From assembly GCA_048595745.1 (NCBI GenBank), contig CP184361.1: a DNA stretch of 64,000 bases; one strand, written 5' to 3'. The notes under the pieces were generated by a model. The model was not told the origin of the DNA. It was given only the letters and a program-made list of their open reading frames with translations, and did no database searches. Each line of letters opens with the position of its first letter. Position 1 is the first letter of the stretch. This DNA comes from Aquipseudomonas alcaligenes_A (GTDB lineage: Bacteria; Pseudomonadota; Gammaproteobacteria; Pseudomonadales; Pseudomonadaceae). This document shows, piece after piece, positions 38,514 through 51,390 of this stretch. A program made the position numbers and the translations under genes.

Positions 38514-39739
38514 TGAAACGTGTCGTCGTCACCGGCATGGCCGGCATCACCTCGCTGGGCAGCGACTGGCCGACCATTTCGGCCAACTTCAAGGCCGGCA
38601 AGAGCGGCATCCGCCGCATGGATGAATGGGACCGTTTCACCGAGCTGAATACCCGCCTGGGCGGCCCGGTAGACGACTTCGTCCAGCCCAAGCACTGGAC
38701 GCGCAAGCAGACTCGCAGCATGGGCCGCGTCTCCAAGCTGGCGGTGCACGCCGCCGAACGCGCCCTGGAGCATGCCGGCCTGCTCGGCGACCCGCGCATC
38801 AGCGATGGGCGCATGGGCGTGGCCTGCGGCTCGTCCACCGGCAGCACCGACGAGATCAAGGCGTTCGGCAATATGCTGCTCAACTCGGTGGCCGACGGAC
38901 TCAACGCCAACTCCTATATCCGCATGATGCCGCATACCACGGCGGCCAATATCAGCATCTTCTTCGGCCTCAAGGGCCGCCTGATCCCCACCTCCAGCGC
39001 CTGCACCAGCGGCAGCCAGGGCATCGGCTACGCCTACGAGGCGATCAAGTACGGGCGCTTGAAGATGATGCTGGCCGGCGGCGCCGAGGAGCTGTGCCCG
39101 ACCGAAGCCATGGTGTTCGACGCGCTCTATGCCACCAGCCTGAAGAACGACACCCCGCACCTGTCGCCGCGCCCCTACGACAGCGGCCGCGACGGTCTGG
39201 TGATCGGCGAGGGCGCCGGCATCCTGGTGCTGGAGGAGCTGGAACATGCGCTGGCGCGTGGCGCCACCATCCATGCCGAGATCGTCGGCTTCGGCTGCAA
39301 TTCCGACGGCATCCACGCCACCAAGCCGGAGCAGGCGACCATGCGCGGCGCCATGGAACTGGCCCTGGAAGATGCCGGCCTGGAACCCGCCGCCATCGGC
39401 TACGTCAACGGCCACGGCACCGCCACCGCCCAGGGCGACGTGGCCGAGAGCCTGGCCACCAGCAGCCTGTTCGGCCCGCGCATGCCGATCAGCTCGCAGA
39501 AGAGCTTCTTCGGTCACACCCTGGGTGCCTGCGGCGCGCTGGAGTCCTGGTTCAGCATCGAGATGATGAACAGCGACAGCTACGTCTACACCCTCAACCT
39601 GGACAACATCGACCCGGAATGCGGCGAGCTGGACTACCTGCGCGGAGAGTTCCGCCAGATGAGCCACCAGTACGTGATGAACAACAACTTCGCCTTCGGC
39701 GGGGTCAACACCTCGTTGATCTTCCGTCGCTGGCGCTGA
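38513..39739 (+). CDS. Beta-ketoacyl-ACP synthase, second catalytic copy (ApeR-like)
   Basis: 408 residues with Cys164 (TSSACTSGSQG), His301 (VNGHGTATAQG), Lys330 and His335 (FFGHTLGAC), so it is catalytically complete. Aryl-polyene clusters typically contain such a second active ketosynthase, thought to start chains. It is distinct from the copy at 36143-37330 (different N-terminus and SACTSGSQ elbow). It is the last cluster gene; 33 bases separate it from a lipoprotein. Confidence 0.9.
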   Translation: MKRVVVTGMAGITSLGSDWPTISANFKAGKSGIRRMDEWDRFTELNTRLGGPVDDFVQPKHWTRKQTRSMGRVSKLAVHAAERALEHAGLLGDPRISDGRMGVACGSSTGSTDEIKAFGNMLLNSVADGLNANSYIRMMPHTTAANISIFFGLKGRLIPTSSACTSGSQGIGYAYEAIKYGRLKMMLAGGAEELCPTEAMVFDALYATSLKNDTPHLSPRPYDSGRDGLVIGEGAGILVLEELEHALARGATIHAEIVGFGCNSDGIHATKPEQATMRGAMELALEDAGLEPAAIGYVNGHGTATAQGDVAESLATSSLFGPRMPISSQKSFFGHTLGACGALESWFSIEMMNSDSYVYTLNLDNIDPECGELDYLRGEFRQMSHQYVMNNNFAFGGVNTSLIFRRWR

Positions 39740-39772
39740 CATTTACCCACACCCGAAAAGGAGTTAAAGGGA

Positions 39773-40576
39773 ATGACACGGACCTATCGAATCCTGTCGC
39801 TGCTGGCCATGGTTCTGCTGCTGGGCGCCTGCACCAGCAAGCCGATCTACAATGCTGAAGAACACTTCTCCTCTGAACTGGCGCTCAGCGACAGTCAGAT
39901 GCAGCGGGCGATCATCACGGCGTTGCGCGATCGCCAGTGGAGCGTGCAATCGGCCAAACCCGGCATGGTCCAGGCTGCGATCACCATCCGTGGCAAGCAC
40001 CATGCGGAAGTCGACATTCCCTATACGCCGACGTCCTTCCAGATTCTCTACCGCAGCAGCTGGGGACTGGACCAAAAGGACGGCAAGATCCACGGCAACT
40101 ACAACCGCTGGGTCAACAAGCTGCGTGACAACATCCTGAAGGAGCTGAACGTCGATCCGATCATCGAGTCGGTGAACGAGCTGGGCGCGGTAAATCAGGG
40201 TGTGGAAGGGGCGACTTATCTGGACTTCCAGGAGGGCATCACCCGCGCCACTCAGGCTGGCCTGCTGGATGGCAGCGTGAAGTTCTACCTGGCGGGCCAG
40301 ATGGTGCCGGGCGAGATCCACAAGATCCGCACCGTGACCAGTAGCCGCAAGACCAACGGGTCCAACAAGTCCGATGAAGAAGCCTGCGTATGGGCGTTGC
40401 AATCAGCGTTGGTGTCCCTGCAGAACGCGGCGAAGAAGGCCGGCGCCAATGCCGTGATCGACATTGCCAGCGTCTACAAGCGGGACGTCTACAAGGACGC
40501 GCAGAAGTACCAGTGCCGTGCCGGGATGCTGATTGCCAGCGTGGCGCTGCGGGGCGAGCTGGCGACCTTGAAGTAA
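39773..40576 (+). CDS. Lipoprotein with C-terminal RcsF/YbjQ-like segment, function unknown
   Basis: 267 residues. The signal peptide ends in LLLGAC (lipobox Cys about 21). The C-terminal 65 residues (EACVWALQSALVSLQNAAKKAGANAVIDI ... YQCRAGMLIASVALRGEL) have the alternating pattern of RcsF/YbjQ-like heavy-metal-binding-fold domains, with two Cys that could form a disulfide. The N-terminal half is not recognised. It carries a purine-rich AAGGAG (39759-39764) before ATG 39773 and may be transcribed with the polyketide cluster; a terminator follows. Confidence 0.75.
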   Translation: MTRTYRILSLLAMVLLLGACTSKPIYNAEEHFSSELALSDSQMQRAIITALRDRQWSVQSAKPGMVQAAITIRGKHHAEVDIPYTPTSFQILYRSSWGLDQKDGKIHGNYNRWVNKLRDNILKELNVDPIIESVNELGAVNQGVEGATYLDFQEGITRATQAGLLDGSVKFYLAGQMVPGEIHKIRTVTSSRKTNGSNKSDEEACVWALQSALVSLQNAAKKAGANAVIDIASVYKRDVYKDAQKYQCRAGMLIASVALRGELATLK

Positions 40577-40593
40577 GCCGCTACCGCTCATGA

Positions 40594-40619
40594 AGAAGGC
40601 CGCTGATGCGGCCTTTTTC
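40594..40619. terminator. Bidirectional terminator between the lipoprotein gene and hemE
   Basis: Stem AAGGCCGC / GCGGCCTT with loop TGAT and T run; on the minus strand the complementary T run follows hemE. It closes the accessory region on the right. Confidence 0.85.
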
Positions 40620-40633
40620 ATTTGGATGGGCGG

Positions 40634-41701
40634 TCATCCGTGGTACTGTGCCGACAGCTCGTGCACCGCCTCGAAGAAGGCCTTGGCGTGCTCCGGTGGC
40701 ACTTCCGGGGTGATGCCGTGGCCGAGGTTGAATACCTGGCCATTGCCCGGGCCGTAGGCGGCGAGGATACGCGCCACCTCGGCACGGATGGCGGCGGGCT
40801 TGGCATGCAGCACGGCCGGATCCATGTTGCCCTGCAGGGCAACTTTATCGCCCACGCGCTGGCGCGCGCTGCCGATGTCGCAGGTCCAGTCCAGGCCCAG
40901 CGCCTCGGCGCCGGTCTCGGCCATGGATTCCAGCCACAGGCCGCCGCCCTTGGTGAACAGGATCACCGGCACACGACGACCGTCGTGTTCGCGGATCAGG
41001 CCGTCGATGATCTGCTTCATGTAGCGCAGGGAGAACTCCTGGTAGGCCGCCGAAGACAGCGCACCGCCCCAGGAATCGAAGATCTGTACCGCCTGCGCGC
41101 CGGCCTGGATCTGGCCGTTGAGGTAGACGGTGATCGAGCGGGCCAGCTTGTCGAGCAGCGCGTGCATGGCCTGCGGGTTGTCGTAGAGCATCGCCTTGGA
41201 CTTGCGGAAGTCGCGGCTGGAGCCGCCCTCGACCATGTAGGTGGCCAGGGTCCAGGGGCTGCCGGTGAAGCCGATCAGCGGCACGCGGCCGTTCAGCTCG
41301 CGGCGGATGGTGCGCACGGCATCCATCACGTAGCCCAGATCCTGCTCGGCATCGGGAATCGGCAGGGCCTCGATATCGGCCATGCTCGACACCACCTTCT
41401 TGAAGCGCGGGCCCTCGCCGGTCTCGAAGTACAGGCCCTGGCCCATAGCATCGGGGATGGTGAGGATGTCGGAGAAGAGGATCGCGGCGTCGATCTGCGG
41501 GTAGCGATCCAGCGGCTGGATGGTCACCTCGCAGGCCAGCTCGGGGTTCTTCATCAGGCTGACGAAGTCACCGGCCTTGGCGCGGGTGGCGCGGTACTCC
41601 GGCAGGTAACGACCGGCCTGGCGCATCATCCACACGGGCGTGACGTCGACGGGTTGCTTGAGCAGGGCGCGCAGGAAACGGTCGTTCTTCAGGGCGGACA
41701 T
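40634..41701 (-). CDS. hemE: Uroporphyrinogen decarboxylase
   Basis: 355 residues. It decarboxylates uroporphyrinogen III to coproporphyrinogen III in haem synthesis. Diagnostic N-terminal segment WMMRQAGRYLPEYR (about 24-37) with catalytic Arg, followed by FSDILTIPDAMG (catalytic Asp) and GFTGSPWTLATYMVEGG. Length and ends are normal. Confidence 0.97.
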   Translation of the reverse strand: MSALKNDRFLRALLKQPVDVTPVWMMRQAGRYLPEYRATRAKAGDFVSLMKNPELACEVTIQPLDRYPQIDAAILFSDILTIPDAMGQGLYFETGEGPRFKKVVSSMADIEALPIPDAEQDLGYVMDAVRTIRRELNGRVPLIGFTGSPWTLATYMVEGGSSRDFRKSKAMLYDNPQAMHALLDKLARSITVYLNGQIQAGAQAVQIFDSWGGALSSAAYQEFSLRYMKQIIDGLIREHDGRRVPVILFTKGGGLWLESMAETGAEALGLDWTCDIGSARQRVGDKVALQGNMDPAVLHAKPAAIRAEVARILAAYGPGNGQVFNLGHGITPEVPPEHAKAFFEAVHELSAQYHG

Positions 41702-41857
41702 CGGCAGGGTTCCTGGAAAATCGGCAGGGAAGCGTTGCGGCGGGAGTATGCGATGGCCGCGCGGCGGCGACCCCCTTCCTCCGGGCGGGCCTCTGGATCA
41801 CAGGTACCCGCGCGCCTTGGCGCAGAAAAAGTGCGGGCATTTTCGCAGACCAGAAAA

Positions 41858-41887
41858 CAAAAGGCACGGCGAGTGCCGTGCCTTTTG
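41858..41887 (-). terminator. Terminator of the gltBD operon
   Basis: A 13-bp perfect stem CAAAAGGCACGGC / GCCGTGCCTTTTG with loop GAGT, 28 bases after the gltD stop on the minus strand, followed by T-rich sequence on that strand. Confidence 0.88.
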
Positions 41888-41914
41888 TCTATCGCGACGA
41901 TTTGTCCCAGGCGA

Positions 41915-43333
41915 TCAGACGCCCAGGTAGTCGAGGATGCCTTCGGCAGCGTTGCGACCCTCGAAGATTGCCGTCACCACCAGGTCGGAACCGCGGACCA
42001 TGTCGCCACCGGCGAAGATCTTCGGGTTGCTGGTCTGGTGCTTGAACTGGCTCTTCTCCGGCGCCACCACACGACCCTGGCTGTCGATGTCGATCTTGAA
42101 GTCGGCGAACCAGGCGGCCGGACTCGGACGGAAACCGAAGGCGATCAGCACGGCTTCCGCCGGGATGATTTCCTCGGAACCCGGGATCGGCTCGGGGCTG
42201 CGGCGGCCACGGGCGTCCGGCTCGCCGAGACGGGTCTCGACCACCTTGACGCCTTCCACCTTGTCCTCGCCGACGATGGCGATGGGCTGGCGGTTGAAGA
42301 GGAACTTCACGCCCTCTTCCTTGGCGTTCTTCACTTCCTTGCGCGAGCCCGGCATGTTCTCTTCGTCACGACGGTAGGCGCAGGTCACGGCTTTGGCGCC
42401 CTGGCGGATGGAGGTGCGGTTGCAGTCCATCGCGGTGTCGCCGCCGCCGAGCACGACCACGCGCTTGCCCTTCATGTCGATGAAGTCTTCCGGGGACTTC
42501 TCGAAGCCGAGGTTGCGGTTGACGTTGGCGATCAGGAAGTCCAGCGCGTCGGTCACGCCCGGCAGGTCTTCGCCCGGGAAACCACCCTTCATGTAGGTGT
42601 AGGTGCCCATGCCCATGAATACGGCATCGTACTCATCCAGCAGCTGCTGCATGGTCACGTCCTTGCCGATCTCGGTGTTCAGGCGGAACTCGATGCCCAT
42701 GCCGGTGAAGACTTCGCGACGACGGCTCATCACGGTCTTTTCCAGCTTGAACTCGGGGATGCCGAAGGTCAGCAGGCCACCGATTTCCGGGTTCTTGTCG
42801 AACACCACCGGGGTCACGCCATTGCGCACCAGCACATCGGCGCAGCCCAGGCCGGCAGGGCCGGCGCCGATCACGGCGACGCGCTTGCCGGTCGGCTTGA
42901 CCTTGGACATGTCCGGACGCCAGCCCATGGCGAAGGCGGTGTCGGTGATGTACTTCTCCACCGAACCGATGGTCACCGCACCGAAGCCGTCGTTGAGGGT
43001 ACAGGCGCCCTCGCACAGACGATCCTGCGGACACACGCGACCGCACACTTCCGGCAGCGTGTTGGTCTGGTGGCTCAGCTCGGCGGCGGCCAGGATGTTG
43101 CCTTCGGAGACCAGCTTCAACCAGTTGGGAATGAAGTTGTGCACCGGGCACTTCCACTCGCAGTACGGGTTGCCGCAGCCCAGGCAACGATGTGCCTGGT
43201 CGGCGGCCTGGGCCGGTTTGAAGGGTTCGTAGATTTCCACGAACTCCTTCTTGCGCTGGCGCAGGAGCTTCTTCTTCGGATCCTTGCGCCCGACCTCGAT
43301 GAACTGGAAGTCGTTGTTCAGACGTTCAGTCAT
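41915..43333 (-). CDS. gltD: Glutamate synthase (NADPH) small subunit
   Basis: 472 residues. N-terminal cysteine clusters for iron-sulfur centres (CLGCGNPYCEWKCPVHN and CGRVCPQDRLCEGACTL), FAD motif VAVIGAGPAGLGCADVL, and NADPH motif VVVLGGGDTAMDC. It passes electrons from NADPH to the large subunit for glutamate synthesis from glutamine and 2-oxoglutarate. The gltB stop lies 31 bases upstream in the operon. Confidence 0.96.
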   Translation of the reverse strand: MTERLNNDFQFIEVGRKDPKKKLLRQRKKEFVEIYEPFKPAQAADQAHRCLGCGNPYCEWKCPVHNFIPNWLKLVSEGNILAAAELSHQTNTLPEVCGRVCPQDRLCEGACTLNDGFGAVTIGSVEKYITDTAFAMGWRPDMSKVKPTGKRVAVIGAGPAGLGCADVLVRNGVTPVVFDKNPEIGGLLTFGIPEFKLEKTVMSRRREVFTGMGIEFRLNTEIGKDVTMQQLLDEYDAVFMGMGTYTYMKGGFPGEDLPGVTDALDFLIANVNRNLGFEKSPEDFIDMKGKRVVVLGGGDTAMDCNRTSIRQGAKAVTCAYRRDEENMPGSRKEVKNAKEEGVKFLFNRQPIAIVGEDKVEGVKVVETRLGEPDARGRRSPEPIPGSEEIIPAEAVLIAFGFRPSPAAWFADFKIDIDSQGRVVAPEKSQFKHQTSNPKIFAGGDMVRGSDLVVTAIFEGRNAAEGILDYLGV

Positions 43334-43364
43334 TTCAAAACCTCATCAAACCACTTCAGGCGCG

Positions 43365-47810
<4,446 letters not shown>

Positions 47811-48057
47811 AGACACTCTCACCAGGCTGCCTCGTGGAGGCAAATTGCTTTCTAATTCATCGACCTAGCTGCCGGCCGCGCAGGGCTGTGCCCCAGCTTG
47901 GCGCAGGCAAAGGGGGGTCATTTTACATAGCGACCCTGGCCCTCACAAATTTTTGTGACGGCCAAATGAAAACTTCTGTCGCCTGGGCGAAAGGCGGCGA
48001 CCGGAGGCCCGTGCTAGGACCCGCCGGTCACCAATTGAAAGGCGATTCACGCGCCTC

Positions 48058-49707
48058 TTAGCGGGCTCGCACGGCTTCCTGCTGGATGCTGGCGAAGCTG
48101 CGCGGCCAGGGCTTGCCAGCCTGAACGGCGGCCGGCAGCGACTTGATGGCCGCCTGAGCGGCAGCGCGACTGGAGAACTGACCATAGGTCACCACGTAAA
48201 GCGGTTGCCCCTGGTGCAACTTCTTGAAGTAGCGGTACTCGCCACCATTCTTGCTGACGAAGGCCTTGGCGCTGCTCTCCGAGCGAGTGCCCAGGATCTG
48301 CAGGGCATAGTTGCCCGCGGGGCGACTGGCATACCACTCGCCGCCAGGCGCCGGAGCCACACTGGCAACAGCAGGAACAGGCTTGGCCACGGGCGCGACC
48401 GGCTTGGGCACCGCTGGTTTCGGCGCCGGGGCCGCCGCCACCGGCTTGGCCGCAGCAACGGGTTGCGCCGGCGCCTGAACGGACACAGGTTTGGGCGCAA
48501 CCGCCTGCGCCGGCGGCGCACTGGCCACGGTCGGCACCACAGGCGCACTGACCGGAACCGGAGTTACCACGGGCGCGGACGGTGCTACTGCCGGCACCGG
48601 CGCCTGCGTTTCGGCAACACCGCCTTCCTCACCTTCCTGCATGCCGGAGGCCTGCGCCAACGGCTCGCGAATCACCGGCTGCGCCTCGCCCACCAACGGC
48701 AACGGCAACGGCTGACTGGTGCCACTGAACTCAACGGCAGCCCCCTGCCCCGGCACCGCAGCCTGCGCCACGGGCTTACCGGGTTCGGCTGGAGCAGGAA
48801 CAGCGCCTTGCGGCACCAGCTCGATCGGCTTCTCGGTCACCATGGGCGGCGTACTTTCCGTACGCCCCTGCATCAGCCACGCAGCCCCCAGCGCAACCGC
48901 AACAACCGCGACCGCGAGCAGATGCTTCTTCGGCAGACCTCCACCGGCCGCCGCCGCGCCACTGGCGCGACTGGCCAGCATGGCCTCGACCAACACCTCG
49001 CGCGCCGCCTGATTGATCGCGCCAGGCCAGCCACCAGAGCTCAGATGGATGTCAGTGACCTGATCATCGCTCAGCAGATCAATACCCTGACCCGCACCAT
49101 CAAGGCGCTGAGCAAGATACTCGCGAGTCTCGTCTTCGCTGTAGGGCAGCAGCTCAATGACATGGAAACGCTCCTCGCCATCGGCCAACAGCTCCAGCCG
49201 CGGCAGGATATCGCTCTCGGCAAACAGGAAAACGTGCGGACGACCATCGGCATTGCCAGCCGCCAGCGTGAACAGCGCATCAAGCGCAGCATCGGCCAAC
49301 TGCTCGGCATCGTCGACCAGCAGGTACACCTCCTGCCCAGTCAGCGCCAGCTGGGACACCTGCGCCAGAATGCTGCGCACATCCATCTGCTGCATGCCCA
49401 ACCCCTGGGCCACCTGGCGCAGCACACCACCGACATCACCGGCGCCGCGCGCGGAAATCACCACCGACTGCACCGACTGCTTGTTGGTGCTGGCCACCAG
49501 CGCCTGGCGCAGCAGCGTCTTGCCGCTGCCATGCGGGCCGGTCACGACCAGCAGCAGCTGACTGTAGCGCGCCAGATGATGGAGCTGGCCCAGCACTGGC
49601 TTGCGCTGGGCAGGAAAGAAACGGAAGCCCGGCACCCGCGCAGCGAAGGGGTCATGACTGAACTGGTAGTGCGCGAGAAAGGCCTCGTCGGCGTGCAGAC
49701 TGCTCAT
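48058..49707 (-). CDS. damX: AAA ATPase and SPOR-domain cell-division protein DamX
   Basis: 549 residues in four parts. An AAA/ExeA-like ATPase at the N-terminus has Walker A GPHGSGKTLLRQ (about 57-64) and Walker B LLVDDAEQL. One membrane helix follows (KHLLAVAVVAVALGAAWLM, about 265). A long Pro/Ala/Val-rich periplasmic linker (about 290-465) leads to a C-terminal SPOR domain (NYALQILGTRSESSAKAFVSKNGG to FASIQQ). SPOR domains bind denuded peptidoglycan at the septum. It is the gene upstream-adjacent to aroB in the same order as E. coli damX and P. aeruginosa. Confidence 0.85.
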   Translation of the reverse strand: MSSLHADEAFLAHYQFSHDPFAARVPGFRFFPAQRKPVLGQLHHLARYSQLLLVVTGPHGSGKTLLRQALVASTNKQSVQSVVISARGAGDVGGVLRQVAQGLGMQQMDVRSILAQVSQLALTGQEVYLLVDDAEQLADAALDALFTLAAGNADGRPHVFLFAESDILPRLELLADGEERFHVIELLPYSEDETREYLAQRLDGAGQGIDLLSDDQVTDIHLSSGGWPGAINQAAREVLVEAMLASRASGAAAAGGGLPKKHLLAVAVVAVALGAAWLMQGRTESTPPMVTEKPIELVPQGAVPAPAEPGKPVAQAAVPGQGAAVEFSGTSQPLPLPLVGEAQPVIREPLAQASGMQEGEEGGVAETQAPVPAVAPSAPVVTPVPVSAPVVPTVASAPPAQAVAPKPVSVQAPAQPVAAAKPVAAAPAPKPAVPKPVAPVAKPVPAVASVAPAPGGEWYASRPAGNYALQILGTRSESSAKAFVSKNGGEYRYFKKLHQGQPLYVVTYGQFSSRAAAQAAIKSLPAAVQAGKPWPRSFASIQQEAVRAR

Positions 49708-49716
49708 GTAGCTCTC

Positions 49717-50820
49717 TTATTCTCCAAGCTGAGCCAGCAACGCGCGATAATCGGCACGCAGCGTGGCATCCAGGACTTCCCGCGGGAAGTCATCGGTAAT
49801 CACGGCCTCACCGAGGCCTTTCAGCAACACCAGCCGCAGGCGGCCATCGAGCACCTTCTTGTCGACCGCCATATGCTCGATAAAATCCTCGGGACGCATT
49901 TCGGCAGGCGGCACCACCGGCAGCCCGGCGCGTACCAGCAGGCGGATGCCACGGTCGCGCTCAGCGCCAGAGATCCAACCCAGACGCGACGACATTTCCA
50001 GCGCCATGACCGTACCGGCCGCCACCGCCTCGCCGTGCAGCCACTCGCCGTAGCCCATGTGCGTCTCGATGGCATGGCCAAAGGTATGCCCCAGGTTGAG
50101 GATGGCGCGCAGCCCGGACTCACGTTCATCAGCCCCCACCACTCGCGCCTTGGCGGCACAGGAGCGCTGGATGGCTTCGATCAGGGCGGCAGGCTGGAGT
50201 TCACGCAGAGACTCGACATGCTCCTCCAGCCAACCGAGGAACTGCAGATCACAGATCAGGCCGTACTTGATCACCTCAGCCAAACCCGCTGACAACTCCT
50301 TGGCTGGAAGGGTATTCAGCACGGTCGTGTCGATGATCACCGCGTTCGGCTGGTAGAAGGCTCCGACCATGTTCTTGCCAAGCGGGTGGTTAATGCCGGT
50401 CTTGCCGCCTACCGACGAATCAACCTGAGACAGCAGCGTGGTAGGGACCTGAATGAAATCGACGCCCCGCTGGTAACAGGCCGCAGCGAATCCCGCCATG
50501 TCACCCACCACGCCGCCACCGAGGGCAATGATTGTGGTCTTGCGATCATGACGAGCCTGCAGCAGACCGTCGAAGATCAACTGCAACGTTTCCCAGGTCT
50601 TGAATACCTCGCCATCTGGCAGAATCACAGTTGCAATGTCCTGCCCCGACAGCGATTGTTTCACCAGATCCAGATAGAGAGGAGCGACGGTCTCATTGGT
50701 GACGATAGCCACCTGGCGACCGGCAAGGTGCGACTTGAACAACTCTGGACGAGCCAGCAGCCCCTCACCGATGTAGATGGGATAGCTGCGGTCGCCAAGA
50801 TCGACGGTAAGAGTCTGCAT
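49717..50820 (-). CDS. aroB: 3-dehydroquinate synthase
   Basis: 367 residues. Second step of the shikimate pathway (DAHP to 3-dehydroquinate). NAD-binding and active-site segments: IALGGGVVGDMAGFAAACYQRGV, PTTLLSQVDSSVGGKTGINHP, NLGHTFGHAIE. MQTLTVDLGDRSYPIYIGEG at ATG 50820 is the family beginning; the open frame extends 49 codons further without homology. It supplies the aromatic precursors that the polyene starter would ultimately need. Confidence 0.96.
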   Translation of the reverse strand: MQTLTVDLGDRSYPIYIGEGLLARPELFKSHLAGRQVAIVTNETVAPLYLDLVKQSLSGQDIATVILPDGEVFKTWETLQLIFDGLLQARHDRKTTIIALGGGVVGDMAGFAAACYQRGVDFIQVPTTLLSQVDSSVGGKTGINHPLGKNMVGAFYQPNAVIIDTTVLNTLPAKELSAGLAEVIKYGLICDLQFLGWLEEHVESLRELQPAALIEAIQRSCAAKARVVGADERESGLRAILNLGHTFGHAIETHMGYGEWLHGEAVAAGTVMALEMSSRLGWISGAERDRGIRLLVRAGLPVVPPAEMRPEDFIEHMAVDKKVLDGRLRLVLLKGLGEAVITDDFPREVLDATLRADYRALLAQLGE

Positions 50821-50869
50821 GAAGCCCCCGAACATAAAGGGCGTAGGATAACGCAGATGGGCCCGCTCT

Positions 50870-51388
50870 TTAACGGGGAGGCAACGCCTTGAGGCGATCG
50901 ACGATTTCTTGCACGACCAGCCGCGGCGGGCGCTCATCCGTCTCGATAATGATATCGGCGATCTCACGGTAGAGAGGATCGCGAATCTCCATCAGGTTGC
51001 GCAGCACCTTGCCAGGCTCGGCATTGCGCAACAGCGGACGGTTACGATCCCGGGAAGTGCGTTCCAGCTGCTGCTCGACAGAGGCATGCAGGTACACCAC
51101 CCGCCCCCCGGCACGCAGGGCCTGGCGATTCTCGGGCCGCAGCACCACGCCACCACCCGTGGCAATCACCACGCCATCAAGTTCGCAGAGCTCCACGACC
51201 ATCGATTGCTCGCGCTCGCGGAAACCCTGCTCACCCTCCACATCGAATATCCAGGGGATATCGGCACCGGTTCGCTGCTCGATTTCCTTATCTGAATCCT
51301 TGAAGTGCAGCCTCAGCTCTTTGGCCAACAACCGCCCGATGGTGCTCTTGCCAGCCCCCATCGGGCCTACCAGGATTACGTTTTGCAC
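50870..51388 (-). CDS. aroK: Shikimate kinase I
   Basis: 172 residues with P-loop GPMGAGKSTIGRLLA (8-15), shikimate-binding DSDKEIEQRTG and GGGVVLRPENR, and lid region RDRNRPLL. It phosphorylates shikimate at C3. Forms the usual pilQ-aroK-aroB-damX order; the gap to pilQ is 2 bases. Confidence 0.96.
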   Translation of the reverse strand: MQNVILVGPMGAGKSTIGRLLAKELRLHFKDSDKEIEQRTGADIPWIFDVEGEQGFREREQSMVVELCELDGVVIATGGGVVLRPENRQALRAGGRVVYLHASVEQQLERTSRDRNRPLLRNAEPGKVLRNLMEIRDPLYREIADIIIETDERPPRLVVQEIVDRLKALPPR

Positions 51389-51390
51389 TA

